NCBI RefSeq assembly: GCF_037975245.1
Contig: NC_092571.1
Span: 357,501 to 421,500 of the forward strand
Direction: 5' to 3'
DNA length: 64,000 bases
From: Apostichopus japonicus
Lineage: Eukaryota > Echinodermata > Holothuroidea > Aspidochirotida > Stichopodidae
Shown piece after piece: positions 20,704-35,130 of this stretch (position 1 is its first letter; every line of letters starts with the position of its first letter). Position numbers and translations under genes: made by a program. Below the pieces are notes generated by a model that saw only the letters and a program-made list of their open reading frames with translations, made no database searches and was not told the origin of the DNA.

Positions 20704-21855
20704 GGTTTTTTTTTATGTATTCTTGGGTGGAGGGTATTTTCTATGGGTGAGGATAATCCGGAGGGTGGGGGAAGTCAATTCAATTAACTGTGAGAAATGT
20801 CATTGAATTAGGAACCACCTAAGGCCTATTCTCATCTTTGTAGTAAGTTTGTCACCTTGAGCTACGTGACAGTTCATAAGTAGGGGGGGGGGGGTATATT
20901 CGAGTGGAATTTGGGATTCAAATCCCTGAATAGAGAAAGTTTACAAAAACTTGTTAATTTGCAGTCATTTTTTGTTATTGCTGTCACAAACAGAAATGGA
21001 TACCCACTTTCTATTATTTGTAGATGACAGAGACTGGTTCAATCGCAGTCTACAAGGCCAGATAAACTCTTTATATTTTGGCTTTCAATTTCTTTATTCT
21101 GACAAATTTCGATAGTACAAAAGACGGCAGTTTTGATCAGGCTTTTGATACTTCCTTGTGATCCCTGAACATCATACATTCAGCTACAAGCAAAAATAAC
21201 TGTTGTCTGTCCTGTCCACCACAATAATCCTATTGTAATATTTTCAGACCCTAAGGGCTAATAGGTCTCTTCCCCCCCCCCCAAAAAAAAAGGTGTGAAA
21301 AGGGGCGGTGCTGCTTCCAACCAAATGAATCTCTTCACTCATTGTTTAACCAAAGAGAAAAATTTGGGAAAGAAAACAACAGATTATTAATATAAAGGCC
21401 ATATTTCTTTGAATCATTGTCTATGCTCTGATGGAATACATTTGTTCCAGTAGCAGGGTTCAATTCCAAGGTTCCAAATGGACACGGCAGTTTAATCTGC
21501 ATTTTCCTGACGATCAGACCCAAAAGAGAACATCGATATGTCTCTCCACTGTTATCCCAAAGAAGAAACCTTTCAGAAACTCAAGGGTACTAAAGGATTT
21601 CTTCCTTTTCAATTAACCAGCGTCCTACACAAAATTAACAGGGTAGTAACATGATGGTCTCTGCCTGATTCCCCCTCCCCCCCACCCAATTTCTTTTCTT
21701 AAAGTTTTGGTATTCATCCTTTCATATATAGTCCATCTTGCATTTTGCCTTTTGAAAAACAAGAATCCTTAATCTTCATCCAAAGCAGCAAAAAGTTTCT
21801 TTCCAAACACAGTACATTGATTATTATTATTATTATATTATTATTAAGTACATAC
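20704..21855. other. SRP68 intron; no other gene
   Basis: About 1.2 kb between the two SRP68 exons, with G and C homopolymers (20883-20894, 21271-21280) and an ATT microsatellite near 21820-21846. Confidence 0.7.
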
Positions 21856-21928
21856 CTAGAATGGAGGCCGCCTGAGCAGAGTACTTCAAGTCGTTGATAT
21901 CTTGCGCAAGAGTGTCCAATTCCTCTAC
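21856..21928 (-). CDS. SRP68: SRP68 penultimate exon
   Basis: A 73-base exon, acceptor CAATAG and donor GTATGT, phase 0 to 1. It encodes VEELDTLAQDIN then a segment ending SAQAASIL, which leads directly into the last exon as in SRP68. Earlier exons were not found upstream within the window. A LINE begins 650 bases upstream and may have lengthened the intron, or the rest of the gene is elsewhere. Confidence 0.85.
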
Positions 21929-22578
21929 CTATTGATTAAATGAAACCAAAATCTAATCATGATGTCTTTAGGGAGTTTAGAGTTTAGGGAGTTTTTAGGG
22001 AGTGTCACTACCCGACAAGCCCTATAGGGATTTTTAATACACTTCCTTTCACAAGTTTTGTTTCTTATCTCCTTCTATGTCATATGTCATACTTATGTTA
22101 AAATAGAACAAAAATCAATAAATGAAATGAAATAAATAAAATTAGTTACCTTTTTTTTTAATTCGAGTAAAAGTTTTGTCTTTGTTGTTGTTGATATCAA
22201 ATCAAAAGGAGTTTAACCCCTGGTCGACCTGGCGAGAGGTCCTACGGGGGATAATAAGTTTGTTTTTATAGAATAGACATTTTTTTTTTTTTTTTTCTTG
22301 GAAAGGTTGTCTATGTTCAGTCAGGGAATTGCTGGTAAATGAAGTCTTATATATTTACATTGGACAGGATAGCCATAATCATACCCGAGGTCAGAGTCAA
22401 AGAGTCACTTAGGGAGGGATTTCTAAAGGAGAGGAATTTTTTAAGTACTGAGAATTGTGGAGACGGAGTGGTTTCTATTGTTTGGGTAGGGAGTGGTTGT
22501 GGTTTCTATTGTTTGGTAACAATATAATCTGTATATATAAGTATACTTGGGCCTAGAACCATTTAGGAAAGGATTTTT

Positions 22579-22905
22579 TTAATGGAATGAGACTTTAAGT
22601 AGTAACAATTGTGAATACAGAAAGGGTTTGGTTTTGGGGTAGTGAGTTGTTGCGACTTTGTATTTCAGGGGGAGGTCTTCAATCAAAGGGTCGTTCTCGA
22701 GGTTGTTTTTGTATAACTTGGTGTTGAATTCTTCAAGTCGGGTGAAAGTAGATTTTGTGTTTCCTGCACGGAGAACGTACAAAGTAGCAATATAGGTAGG
22801 GATTTTGAGTGCGAGTCGATAAGCTGTGGTGTGGATTCTGTTTAAAATTTGTTTATTGGGATTTGAGATGGTAAGCAGGGAGATGCTCCCGTAACTGAGA
22901 ATCAT
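22579..22905 (-). pseudogene. LINE post-RT segment
   Basis: A 108-codon ORF with ILNRIHTTAYRLALKIP, typical of the C-terminal region after the RT of I/Jockey-type elements (Q-x-x-A-x-R-x-x-x-G/P region). Confidence 0.7.
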
Positions 22906-23041
22906 TTTTACTTTGGATTTATAGATTTGGATAATGGTTTTCGGAGGGAAGTTATATTTGTGTGAGAGGATTTGAATGGATTTAAGTTGGAACCAGCAGC
23001 GTCCTGCAGTTCTGTTACAAAGTAGATTAAACGATAATTTG

Positions 23042-24010
23042 CTATCGAAAGGAAGGTTGCATTAGGAGTCTACCAAGGAAGGTTGCATTAGGAGTAGCAG
23101 TGATTGAGGTGTTGAAAAGATTCATTTTGGCAATATGGTTATGGTATTTTGAGTTTATTATGGAGAAATTGGCTAGGTTAGATATTGAGGGATATATTTT
23201 TGTTCTCCACATCGAGCACCACTTTTCGAGATGTGTAATTGCTCTTTTAATATTTAGTTCCGTCATATAGATATTTTTACTGGTGCTCCAAATGGCTATG
23301 TCGTCAGTGTACTGACTATAGTTGCATTTAGATAGAGGGGGGATGTTCAAATCATTAACATATAGGGTGCAGGGGAGGGGGCTGAAAACAGCGCCCTGTG
23401 GAGTACCTGCACCAAGTGGAAAAGGTTTTGATTGTTGGTTTTTGTAGCATATTTTGGCATTGCGCTCACTAAGGAAAGAGGAAAGAAGTCTGGTGTAATT
23501 GGAGGGGAGATTAAAGTTAAGTCGTTAAATTCTTATGCCGTTGTGCCAAGTTTTGTCGAACTCCTTTTTGGCATCAAGGAAGAGGGCAGTGGTATCATGT
23601 TTTTTTTGAAGCCGATGCAAATTTCTTTGGAAAGGTGGAAAGTTTGGTTTATTGTAGATTTGTGTGCCCGGAATTAGCCTGATTGATACGGGCAAAGTGA
23701 TTAATTTGCTCAAGGTGGTTTCTGGTGCGGTTATCTATAATTCTTTCGAAAATCTTACCTAAGGCTGGTAGGAGACTAATTGGTTGATAGTTTTGAATTT
23801 TGGTGTGTCTTTACTTAGTTTCGGTATTAAAATCATTTTGGCGGATGTCCACAGGGTTGGGAAATGACCCAGTCTAAGGAGTTTGTTAAATAATGGGAAA
23901 ATATGAGAGTTAATGAATATCGGAGGCCCACGGAGGGGAATCTTTTAGCATTAGGTCATTTATGTTATCAAGACCAGGGGAGGAGGCATTTTTGCATATT
24001 CAGTGGCACT
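23042..24010 (-). pseudogene. LINE reverse transcriptase remnant
   Basis: Contains the catalytic box in the form QYTDDIAIW (about 23299-23320 on the minus strand), a tyrosine/threonine variant of FADD, plus downstream SNLANFSIINSK. Upstream parts around 23,700-24,000 match the NYRPISLL region of copy 1. Frameshifts are present. Confidence 0.8.
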
Positions 24011-24599
24011 ATACCAATCATTTATATCTATTTCTTTGAGTAGAGGGATGTTTTTGTTGAGACATCCTTAAAAGTTGGGGATAAAGCTGGTTGCATTACA
24101 GATAATTGTACGGTTTATTTTGTGTTGGAATCTGTTATCGTATGGAGGGCCATCTAAGATATTGAATATAGTTTTCAAGTATGATTCACTAAGCTTTATT
24201 TGGTCTTAAGTTTTTGTGATGAGGTTACCTACTTTATCTCTAAGGCATTCGTCTGTATTACCTGTGTTTGGGTTGTAATGGGTTTTCGATATTTCTTTAA
24301 TTTTTCCAAAAGTGTTTTGGGTTTTTGTCATTAATGATTGAATCGCATTTGTTTTGGACTCGGTTTTGGTCGACCGCCGATATTTGTCTATTTATTTGTT
24401 TTTCAAGTTGGTTAATTTAGGTTTTTAGAGTTGGATCTGGGGAGATCATATAGGTTCTATGTAGTCGACGTCTGATTTATTTAGTGTAAGAATATTCCTA
24501 TTTAGTTTTGGATTTCTGTTTTGTTTTTAAGGGGCAGTGTTTTTTGAAGGTATTAAAGATATGTTGGGCAATGCTGTCACAATATATGCCGATGTAATT

Positions 24600-25200
24600 T
24601 AGCTTGTTGTTGTGGTAATTGGCAATAGTGTTGTTTGTTATGATCCCTTTTTAAATGATGTCCAGTCTGCTTTATTGTAATTATACGTTAATTCGTTATT
24701 TTGGATGCGACTGAGGTTTATGTCTAGCTCAAAAAGGAGTGGAAAATGGTCACTGATTAGGTCATCTTCTAGGATTTGAATCGAATGAGTTTTAGTTGCA
24801 AGGTGGTTTGAGGTTATGGCGTAGTCAAGTAGTTCAGTATTATTGTTTATTGGGTTTATCCTAGTTTTGGTATTTTGGTTAATTATTGTTAAGTTGTGTT
24901 TATCACATATTTCTAAGAGGGATATGCCTTTTTCAGATATTTTGGTGCTACCAAAAATGATGTGGTGGGCATTTAAATCTCCTAGTAGTATTGTATTTTT
25001 ATTAGAACTGTTTTTGATTGTGGATATGGGCTCATTTGGGGACTATAATAGCTAATAATGTGGAGAGGTTTATTGTCTCTTTCGAGTACAATTTCAATTG
25101 TTTGGGTTTGTTTGGGAGGAGGGTGGCTTTGAGGTTGTTTTTTTCAGCAATAAGTACTCAAACCATATATCGAGAGATATCGTGTCTGAAAGTTTGGTAA
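24600..25200 (-). pseudogene. LINE AP-like endonuclease remnant
   Basis: The minus-strand reading contains LLGDLNAHHIIFGS (the GD.NAHH endonuclease motif), SLLEICDKHNLTI and an SDHFPLLFELDI-type motif near the RT side, spread over interrupted frames. Confidence 0.75.
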
Positions 25201-25355
25201 CCAGGGATGCTAAGGTGGGAATTTGTATTTAGTTTAGTTTAAAGAAATGATATCCGGGGAGTGGTTGGCGAATATACTAAGTAGGAGGCTTAATTTTGGA
25301 AGGATACTGTTGATATTTAGGTGGAGGAACTTGACCGAAGGAGGGAGTGTGCTTG

Positions 25356-25952
25356 TCATGTAGGTGATTGAGGAGGGCTAAATATTGAAGGATGGTGGAG
25401 ACGTTCCATAATTACAGTTTCTGGGATATTTAAGTTTAGGTGTTTTAGTGCTAACACGGTGGCGTAACTGGCAAGGTCGTCAGATTTAATATTAATGTTG
25501 GCTGTTTGGAAGGTGTATTGTACTAATTCAATTACAAAGGTTGCGATATTAAGTTTTTTTTCAGTGACGATTTTATTCGTTATTTCAATTTTCGGGGTAA
25601 AATTGGTTACATTCGCGTAGGTTCTTTGTTCTTGTTGTTTGTTATTAGCTTCAGTTTTAGCTTCTTTAAATTTTGGGCATCCTTTGTAAAGGGCGACATG
25701 AGTCCCTGAGCAATTGGCACATTTTGGGTTTTCTTTTGGTTTGGGACAGTCTTTAACTCTGTGGTTTTTGCCACATCTGAGACATCTGGTTTGATTTTTG
25801 CAAGTATGGGGGGTGTGTCCAAAGAGTTGACATTTGAAACATTGAGTGATTTGGGGGGGTTCGTGGTATTCTTCTGTTTTGTGTTTAGAGTATCCTAAGT
25901 AGAAACCTTGTTTGATTAGGGATTGTTGAGGCTCTTGTTCTTCAAACGTCAT
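25356..25952 (-). CDS. LINE ORF1 (gag-like, zinc knuckle RNA-binding protein), partial
   Basis: 198 codons, part of a longer ORF1 that continues upstream in another frame. It carries three adjacent Cys-rich knuckles: CFKCQLFGHTPHTC, CLRCGKNHRVKDC and CANCSGTHVALYKGC. The first two are CCHC. The third is the GGxHxAxYKGCP-type motif common in I/Jockey-group ORF1 proteins. Such proteins bind the element RNA and act as chaperones in target-primed reverse transcription. A Lys/Glu/Gln-rich tail follows. This copy is not expected to be functional. Confidence 0.9.
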   Translation of the reverse strand: MTFEEQEPQQSLIKQGFYLGYSKHKTEEYHEPPQITQCFKCQLFGHTPHTCKNQTRCLRCGKNHRVKDCPKPKENPKCANCSGTHVALYKGCPKFKEAKTEANNKQQEQRTYANVTNFTPKIEITNKIVTEKKLNIATFVIELVQYTFQTANINIKSDDLASYATVLALKHLNLNIPETVIMERLHHPSIFSPPQSPT

Positions 25953-26529
25953 TTTTACTTTCCAAGCTGTATTGATTGTGGCATGACTAATGAGTCTTTT
26001 AGCTTGTACTGGGGTGTATTCTTGGTCTTTGAGTTCTTGTTCAATATCTTTGATTTGAATTTCAGGGTTTATGCCACAGGCTACTACGGAGAAGTTTCTT
26101 TGTCATACTTTTTTTGGGATTCTTGGTTTGGGGTTGCCTAGTTAAGTCTTTTGATTCCATGGTTTCAGGAGGATATTTGCAGTTTTAGGGTCATGGGGGT
26201 GATTAGGATGTTGTTACTACGAAGACGGTTTATATTTGAGATCATGGCATTTGGTTTTTCTTCATTGATTAGTTTAGCAAGTGTTTATTGGGTTTTTTGA
26301 TAGTTCTGGTAAGATTCCTGATACAATGATTGTTTGAGCGGACTTTTTGGTGGTTGGTTTGGAGTTTGGAGATGGGTTTATTTCAACGTATATTGGACGT
26401 TGTCTTTTTCTGCTATTTTTGTACAGGGATCCAGTCATTAATGTCTATGTCAAAATCAGAGAGGTTTAGGTTTTCGACTAAGGGGGCGGTTATAGGTGGG
26501 TAAGGGGTTGTCATATTGGCAAAACAGCC

Positions 26530-27079
26530 CCTCCCTACGGGTTTTAAATGGCTTTTATACAATGAAATTGATCATAAACTTTACTTACTAGAAAGAATTA
26601 GTCTCCAGCCTAAGACGGCGGACGGAAAGAATAGGAACTCCTTTTGAAGAGACACACTATGAATCGAAAGTGTACTCTGCGGCGTTGTGTTGGTATCCAA
26701 GGAGGCGTACGTTTTGTAAATGGCGGATAAGTCATAGAGTGAAGGATGATGGGGTGGCGCTATGTCAAAAAGCTAACTGTTGATCAATATAGTCCACAGA
26801 ACCCTAAGGAAAGGAGAGGAATGCACAAGAAATAGCCAGTTTTCTTCAAAGTAAGTCTCGTACATTTAGCACAAAACATAAAAAACTAATTAGCAACTAA
26901 TTCCAACAAAGTTTAGACTGTGATTGAAACTTTACTGGTGGAAACATAATTAAATATGTATTTTTATGAACCTTTCTTTCTTATGACTAACCTTGACTGT
27001 ATATTGCAGCTTTCCAGCATAGCTGGTGTTTTTCCTTCAAATGAGTTTTCTTGAGTCATCTTTGAGTTTTCTGATCTTG
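26530..27079. other. No gene seen
   Basis: Flank of the LINE 5' end and start of the minisatellite region. No exon with coding content and paired splice sites was supported. Confidence 0.4.
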
Positions 27080-28860
<1,781 letters not shown>

Positions 28861-28939
28861 TTGACAACAATCAACTGTTGAGAGGACAAGACTGATGTTC
28901 ATGATACTGGCTCACACTGATGTTTTCCTTGAATCTTAC

Positions 28940-29035
28940 TTTTTCTCCAATTTCTATTAAATCACCTCCAGATAACACTTCCAGATCTCTCTGTAGAGGA
29001 CAGGCTTGAAGGATCTTCTCGTATTTGGTGGAGTT
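28940..29035 (-). pseudogene. ABCC/MRP-type exon, copy 2 (5' half missing)
   Basis: Homologous to the 3' half of copy 1 (from about NSTKYEK to GDLIEIGEK) and to its downstream flank, but homology stops at about 29035. The first half of the exon and the acceptor are absent. Its donor is intact (GTAAGA, 28939-28934), unlike copy 1. The pair is a partial tandem duplication. Confidence 0.8.
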
Positions 29036-29410
29036 TATGATCTTTCAACCACTTGTTCTAAACCTGATCCAGCTTCATTACAGACATCCAAGACTCACAA
29101 TTTTCCTTCAATTTTCTTCATCTTCTTCTTTCACCTGAGACAGTATTGTAAAAGATAAGAAGATTTCATATATTGGAAAGCAGATAGACATTGCAACTAG
29201 ACTCATTTTTATACACTCCCTCCCTTCCCTCCCCCTGACTACCTAAACAACCCTGACTGCTGCCTCATTGATATAACAATATATAAACAAATGTATATGA
29301 TTGTGGTTTAATGGCAGAAATAAACGAAACAAATACCAGAGCTTAAATATTTCTGTGTTACTATAGTAAACTGCATACCCAAACGGAAGCATTACAGAAT
29401 CTTCAATGTC

Positions 29411-29482
29411 TCAGACCTCCAGCAGGATGTTACAGTCACAGTTCATGGAGTCTCCTTGTGAATCAGTGTGGCCAATGCAATG
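29411..29482 (-). CDS. Candidate terminal exon, unknown gene
   Basis: The acceptor GTCTTTACAG is followed by 23 codons and TGA in phase 0: HCIGHTDSQGDSMNCDCNIL then LEV. Only the splice site and composition support it. No family is recognised and no partner exon was found. Confidence 0.25.
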   Translation of the reverse strand, partial: HCIGHTDSQGDSMNCDCNILLEV

Positions 29483-29499
29483 CTGTAAAGACAAATATC

Positions 29500-32400
29500 A
29501 AAGCAATATGTACAGTATATATATACCTTTGGTGTGACATAAATTTAAGTATTTTTTTTAAAGTAGTTTTACATAAGATCATCTTTCTGTTTGCATATGC
29601 AGATACCTTTTTGATGAATGTTTACAAACATGAATAAACTGTACCTCTATTTGTTACTAAGTGCCTGTTTATTTTTAATACTTGCAATATGACTCTTTAA
29701 TGAACCTTACTAGACATTGCTATCAAACCTATGGAGTACTTCGTAAAATGCCAAAACTTCCTTTGATGTATATTGTTCACTATAATGGTCAAGCTGATTG
29801 AAAGGAATGAATTCAACACAATTTGAGAACATTTCATCAGTCAAACAATTTGGAGAGCATGTACTAGTTTAAACAAACTTAGCAAGCACATTCATGAGGA
29901 ACTGGAAAATTGAAAAATGTCTGAAATAAACATCATTCTTGAAACGAGAAACTTGACAAGTGAAATAAGGACCGACACTTAAGCTACAACAAGTACACTT
30001 AGCAAAGATGAAAACTGGCTTTTCAGCCAACACACAAGTACCAACAACATATTAGTATATTCATGGTAAACCATCATGTGCTTCCATGACTTCTAGCACC
30101 TGTGTAATAATATTCTATATCAACAAGGACAGAGATACTATATATTGTACTTATCTCTCAATACTCTTAATATGTGTTTACCATGAGTTGTGTTCCTCAC
30201 AGCTTTCAATCAATGTTTTCAAATTGAAAACCAAATCAAAGACAATTACTCAACAATGAGAGGTCGACTTAGCAAAGTTTGAATTCGGTTTAATAATAAT
30301 CAAAGTTTCAGTGAAACAGTTCTGCAGACCATAAAATCATGCCTTAGGCATCAAAGAAGGCTATGATCTGATAAAGATATGCCAAGAGTTGGACCAATAC
30401 TGTTAAGCCTAGCTTCAGGTCAAAATTATGCTAGTTGATCAAATTAATACATGTATATCAATTTAGTTGCCTACGCTAGGTAACATCAGCTTTCATGGAG
30501 AGTTTTCTCCATACTTGAACCATCACTAACATCAATTAGACCACAGAGCTAGGCCTAATTGCTTGAGAATTTCATTTTACAAAGTACTGTTGCTTGTATA
30601 AGAAGCCTAGGATAGGCTAGTTAGTCCTCATCTCTATCTAGCCTTCGCTTTGGTAGGCTAGCCTAGGTTTCCCATTTTCATTTGGTGGTAGGCCTAGCCT
30701 GGGGCCATCTGTTCCCTCCCCTAACAACGTTATTTTCCTCCCACTTAAAAGTTGAACAACTTACATTAACATTTTCAGGGGAGTTAACTAAGGTTTTTCA
30801 TGGGAGGCATATTGGCTAGGCTATGTGGAAAGAATAGATGTTGTAAGTGGAATAACTGTAAGAAAAGATTTAAAGGGAGAAAGGTAAAGTTAAGGGTGAA
30901 AAATAACACGGTTAAGGAAACTAACATACTATTTTCAAGGGAGGAGACTGTTGTTCTGTAGGCTCTGACTGCATATTCTTGTAGAGTAAGCTTAAGAAAG
31001 TTGTGATAGTATGAAAATAGAAAATGTGACCAGGTATCTTCCTTGTGTAACTGTTCAGTGATTGGAAGATAAAAAAGTGTTTGTGAATAGGCCGGATTGT
31101 TTGCATAGGATTGTATGCGAACATGGGGTAATATACATGCGTGGAATTCATAGTGGTAATGGGTCGTTTGCTTGTAATGGCATTCATTGTGGGAATGAAA
31201 TAACATAGAAAATTTAGCCTATAGGTATGCCCTCCTTGGTTCCTCTCCTTGTTTTCCTATTTACCAGTTTCTTCAATTACTACAGGTACAAGTGTCTCTT
31301 GAAATATGTTCCTTTCTTTCACCAAACTCTCCTAAATCACAAGACACATTTACTACATGCAGTTGCTTCACTACCTAAATTAATTCTTTCCACAGCCAAG
31401 CCGTCTTTCTTTCCTCCCCTGAAAAACATTGGTTTCAACCCCTAAAAATAATTTCAGGGAGGAAACTATTGTTTTTATTCTTGGAAGTTGGAGAAGAAAC
31501 CAACGGACTTGCCTGTCATGTTGGAAAAAAAAAAGGAAAGAGAGCTTTCATCCTAAGCTAATTTGTCCGGCTGCGAGTTAGTTTCTTGTGGATGTGTTAC
31601 TGTTATTGTTAAGTGCTAGATGGCATAGCCTAGGCTATGGTAGGCTACTCTGGTAGGAATTTAAAGACATTTAGGCCTAGGCTAATTAAGTTAGGCCTAG
31701 CCTAACTGTACTAGCCTTAACCAGAAAGTAATTAGGCCCAACCAGCTAGGTCTAGTATTTTGTCGGAAGATATAAAGTGACCTACTTTACTTACGTTAAT
31801 TGTCTAGTGAATAATCATATTAGGCCTAGATTAGCATTCCAACTAGTATAGACGCCAGTGCCTACGTGAGCTAGCCTATCGTTAGGCCTAAGCTATACTA
31901 TTATATGATAGGCTAGCGTAATTTCTCACGCTCGCTGACTCAAACAATGTGAAGTACTAACTTGCTCCATAAAACTAATACACAACCTTCGAGCTGGCGA
32001 ATATATCTGCCATTCACATTCTTTGGCAGTTACCCCCCCCCCCCCCCATACAGAATAGGCTACAAATTACAATTACGTATGAATTGTTAGCCAACGGCTG
32101 CCAGGAAGCGAACTGCACGTACTGCTCGTGTAACCTTTCGTGAGCTTTATATACAGATGATAATTCGCGCTCCGTTGCTTAACCTTTGACCACGACCGTG
32201 TGCGTCTATGGCAAGCCATGTGGGACAAACACCGCATAATATATCAACGTATTAATTGAAAAAAAATAAACTAGCAATGACATGCTAGATGCATATCCAT
32301 TTGAAATCATTACATTTACAACGAAACAATTCAAATGTTCTCATAACATAGGCCTAAGGTCATTAAACATGTTGCATGGTCAAGATAATTTATTGAGTTC

Positions 32401-33966
32401 GCTGCGAATCTCGTCACAAAAGTTGTTTTAATGACCAATATATCATTACTCGAATGGGTTGGTCTGGCATTAGGCCTAGGCGGGACAGTAGGCGTACTGT
32501 CATGATCAACCCGGGGGGGGGGGGGCGAGGGTGTAGGTCTGGCGTATCCATGGGACAGACATTCTAAAGATAATAATTTACACTTTTTGAGGGGGCCGGA
32601 CTCTTGGGGCGAATCTTGACATAAAAATGTCAACCTAAAATTGTTTCGCTAGCTGCATGAACATTCTCAGATACAACAAATTTTGGCAAAAACTGCTTGA
32701 ATTTTGTGATAAAATGTCACATTTGAGATTTTTTAGATAAACTGTCTGAATTTTTACCCATTCCCCAATATAAATGAAGGTATTAAATGAAATTCACTGT
32801 TTCTCTGATCCATGTAGAGGTTTTGTTCTTAAAGTACAGTCTTACCTTTTTGTGCAGAGTTCTAGAGCATCTGTTCCTTATGCATGTCTTGAAGTAGAGG
32901 TTGGGTAAAGGAGAGGTTTGCTAAATTTTAATAGAATCAAAAGTTATATCTACTTCAGTTGCTGTAACTGTATCTTAGGTGCCCCCCCCCTCCCTCTGCC
33001 AGCTAGGTTTCATCTAGGATGAACCACTGGTGCTGTGATCGAGTGGATACAGGCAATGGCATTTGAAGCAATGAGGTTTGGCAATCAGGAGGTTCTATGT
33101 AAGGTGGGTTTATCATCCAAGAGCAGTCTACAGTTTTCCCATCTGAAATGAGTTTCTAAATTTTATATAAAATGTTGAATTGGAAGCCACCCGTAGTGTA
33201 AGTTGTGATCCATACGCCTGTGCGCGGGCTTCTCCCACATTTGTGTTTGGTTAAGCTTTGTAAAAATAACTGCTCATTATTATTATTACAAGGGCCGTGT
33301 AACCCCATTCTTATCTTTGGTATGGTTGGAGGGGGTATCTGCATTTGTTGGATGTGTAGTGCAATTGGACACCAAGATCGATTAAGAAACAGAAAACCAC
33401 ATTTACATAATGTTACAGCTCTGATATAAATCTTTGCTTTATAAGAAACTCAAAGGACAGCCATTTATTTTACCACTCCGTGGAAGCTGGAATCCTTTTT
33501 ATTTATCAACAGCATACATACACACCATAATTGAATGATAATTAAACAGTAACATAAAAGATAAAAGTACTAAAACTGAAAACATGATAAGAAAATGACA
33601 TCCCTTGATCAAAGTACAGTGAACTGGAGCCTCTGGAGAGAGATGTATACTAATACAAGCCTTTTAATTAGGTTGTGATATTGTGTGTTCAATCACATCT
33701 ATAATAATCAACAATGTGGGTAATCATTAATAAGTACTCATTTGAGTGTGAAAATAAAGCCTACAGGTTGTCAAATAATTCATTGTTAACAGTTAGATCA
33801 TATAGCAAACAGAACAAGTAGCTACAAAGGAACGTACTTCCTTCATAAAATATCGCCCCAAGTGTCTTGCAGCATATATTATGTAACTTAATTATACTCA
33901 ACTATCAGAGTGAACAATAGAGTTAACAACTCTACAGTAAAGGCTACCATTTGAATACTGTACTAT
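29500..33966. other. No gene seen; TAGGCCTAGGC-rich intergenic or intronic DNA
   Basis: AT-rich sequence. Between about 30,400 and 31,900 there are dense TAGGCCTAG/CTAGGCTAG motifs of the kind common in some deuterostome introns. C/G homopolymers lie at 32035-32047 and 32514-32525. ORFs at 30784-31206 (minus) and elsewhere lack recognisable domains. Confidence 0.45.
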
Positions 33967-34959
33967 TGTTACGCCCTGGGTTGTTCGGGATGCGTGTACC
34001 CCGTATTTAGAATGCGCCCAGGGCTACTAAGAATATGTTTTCCCGTTTTGTTTGAATAATTTACCCTGCGATTTGTTGTCCATTCATTCACCATTCCATT
34101 TACTTTTGTTTTATTATGCAGGTCTCTTTCGCTCTCCCCGTCGTCTGCCATCACCAGCATTCCAGGCATTCGCTCTTTTATTACGCGAGTTGTTCTGTTT
34201 ACCGTTTATCTATTGTACTTTCACTTGCTCTCTTTACCTTGTTTAATTAAGACGTTGTTTTTCTTATGTATTTTGTTTTGTGGACACTTAATTTATTTCG
34301 TTGAAGTTCGGGCAGAGAACTGGAGACCAGCGGTGAGCAGCATGGCAATTAGAGTATAGTATTATTTTAAAGGCAAGGTTCATTTATTTTAGAGAGCGGG
34401 TCCGGGAGTGAGGGCTGACTACCGGGCGCGATTCCTTTTGTATTGTACAACTAATAATTTCCCGTCCTGGTTGGCTTCTTTGCATGTTATAGACTCTGGA
34501 GGTAGGGTCAAATTAGGGCTCTCCCCGGAGGTATTGCAGAAGTTAATCGGGGCGGGACCACATTAGGCAGTATTTGTTTAGTCTGCCGTTGGCGCCACGT
34601 GTCAGGTATTCACTCTCGTGATTCTTAAGAGCCGTGCTGCCCACGCCCTGGTATGTAGTGTATTTGTTATTTATTTAAACTGAATCTCTGCCCGGAACGT
34701 TGTTTGCTTTTATATTTGTGTACGGCAGAAAGTCACTGCCTTATTTTTGTTAAGTGTATGTTTAAAGTTAATTAAGCTATTAAATTGTTGATTTGAGACC
34801 CAGTTCTCTTTAACTATATTCTTCTCTCTTTTTTGTGTATTGGTTCAAGCCCTGCTAGCATAAGTCTTCGCCTCCCCCCTTCCCCTGCCCTGACATCAGG
34901 TGGCCTCCAGCTGCCTGATTTCCCACGCTACCGCTCGGCCGGGGTACAAGGGCGTTACA
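33967..34959 (+). repeat. 5' LTR of a Ty3/gypsy retrotransposon
   Basis: 993 bp beginning TGTTACGCCC and ending GGGCGTTACA, a perfect 10-base inverted terminal pair with TG...CA ends. A primer-binding site follows at once (TGGTGTCAGAAGTGGGA, 34965-34981), complementary to the 3' end of a tRNA-Leu (CCCACTTCTGACACCA). No 3' LTR was seen in the window. Confidence 0.92.
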
Positions 34960-35130
34960 GAAATTGGTGTCAGAAGTGGGATTATTTTTGTCACCCCACC
35001 TTCCTATTTCAAGTTTGCTGGCAGGGCTTTGGAGCCCCATGGTATTTGCGAGTTATTTTTATTTTGAAAATTTAATATCATACCAAGTTTCTTTACCTTT
35101 AAGTAAGCCTGGTTTCTGGAAGGAGGCGAG

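Larger units (their letters stand above)
22570..26530 (-). mobile_element. LINE copy 2, nearly full length but broken (I/Jockey-like)
   Basis: In minus-strand order it holds ORF1 (25952-25356, zinc knuckles), endonuclease (about 25200-24600), reverse transcriptase (about 24300-23040) and a post-RT region (22905-22579). Frameshifts and stops break every domain. Nucleotide identity with 13.5-15.75 kb defines one family. The three Cys-rich knuckles in ORF1 and the domain order support an I/Jockey-group element. A target duplication could not be fixed. Confidence 0.9.

Noticed and set aside
24843-25200. Hydrophobic plus-strand ORFs resembling membrane proteins
   Set aside because: They are antisense to the LINE endonuclease.
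30784-31206. 140-codon minus-strand ORF rich in His, Phe and Leu
   Set aside because: The composition follows local AT bias; no domain, splice partner or paralogue in the window.
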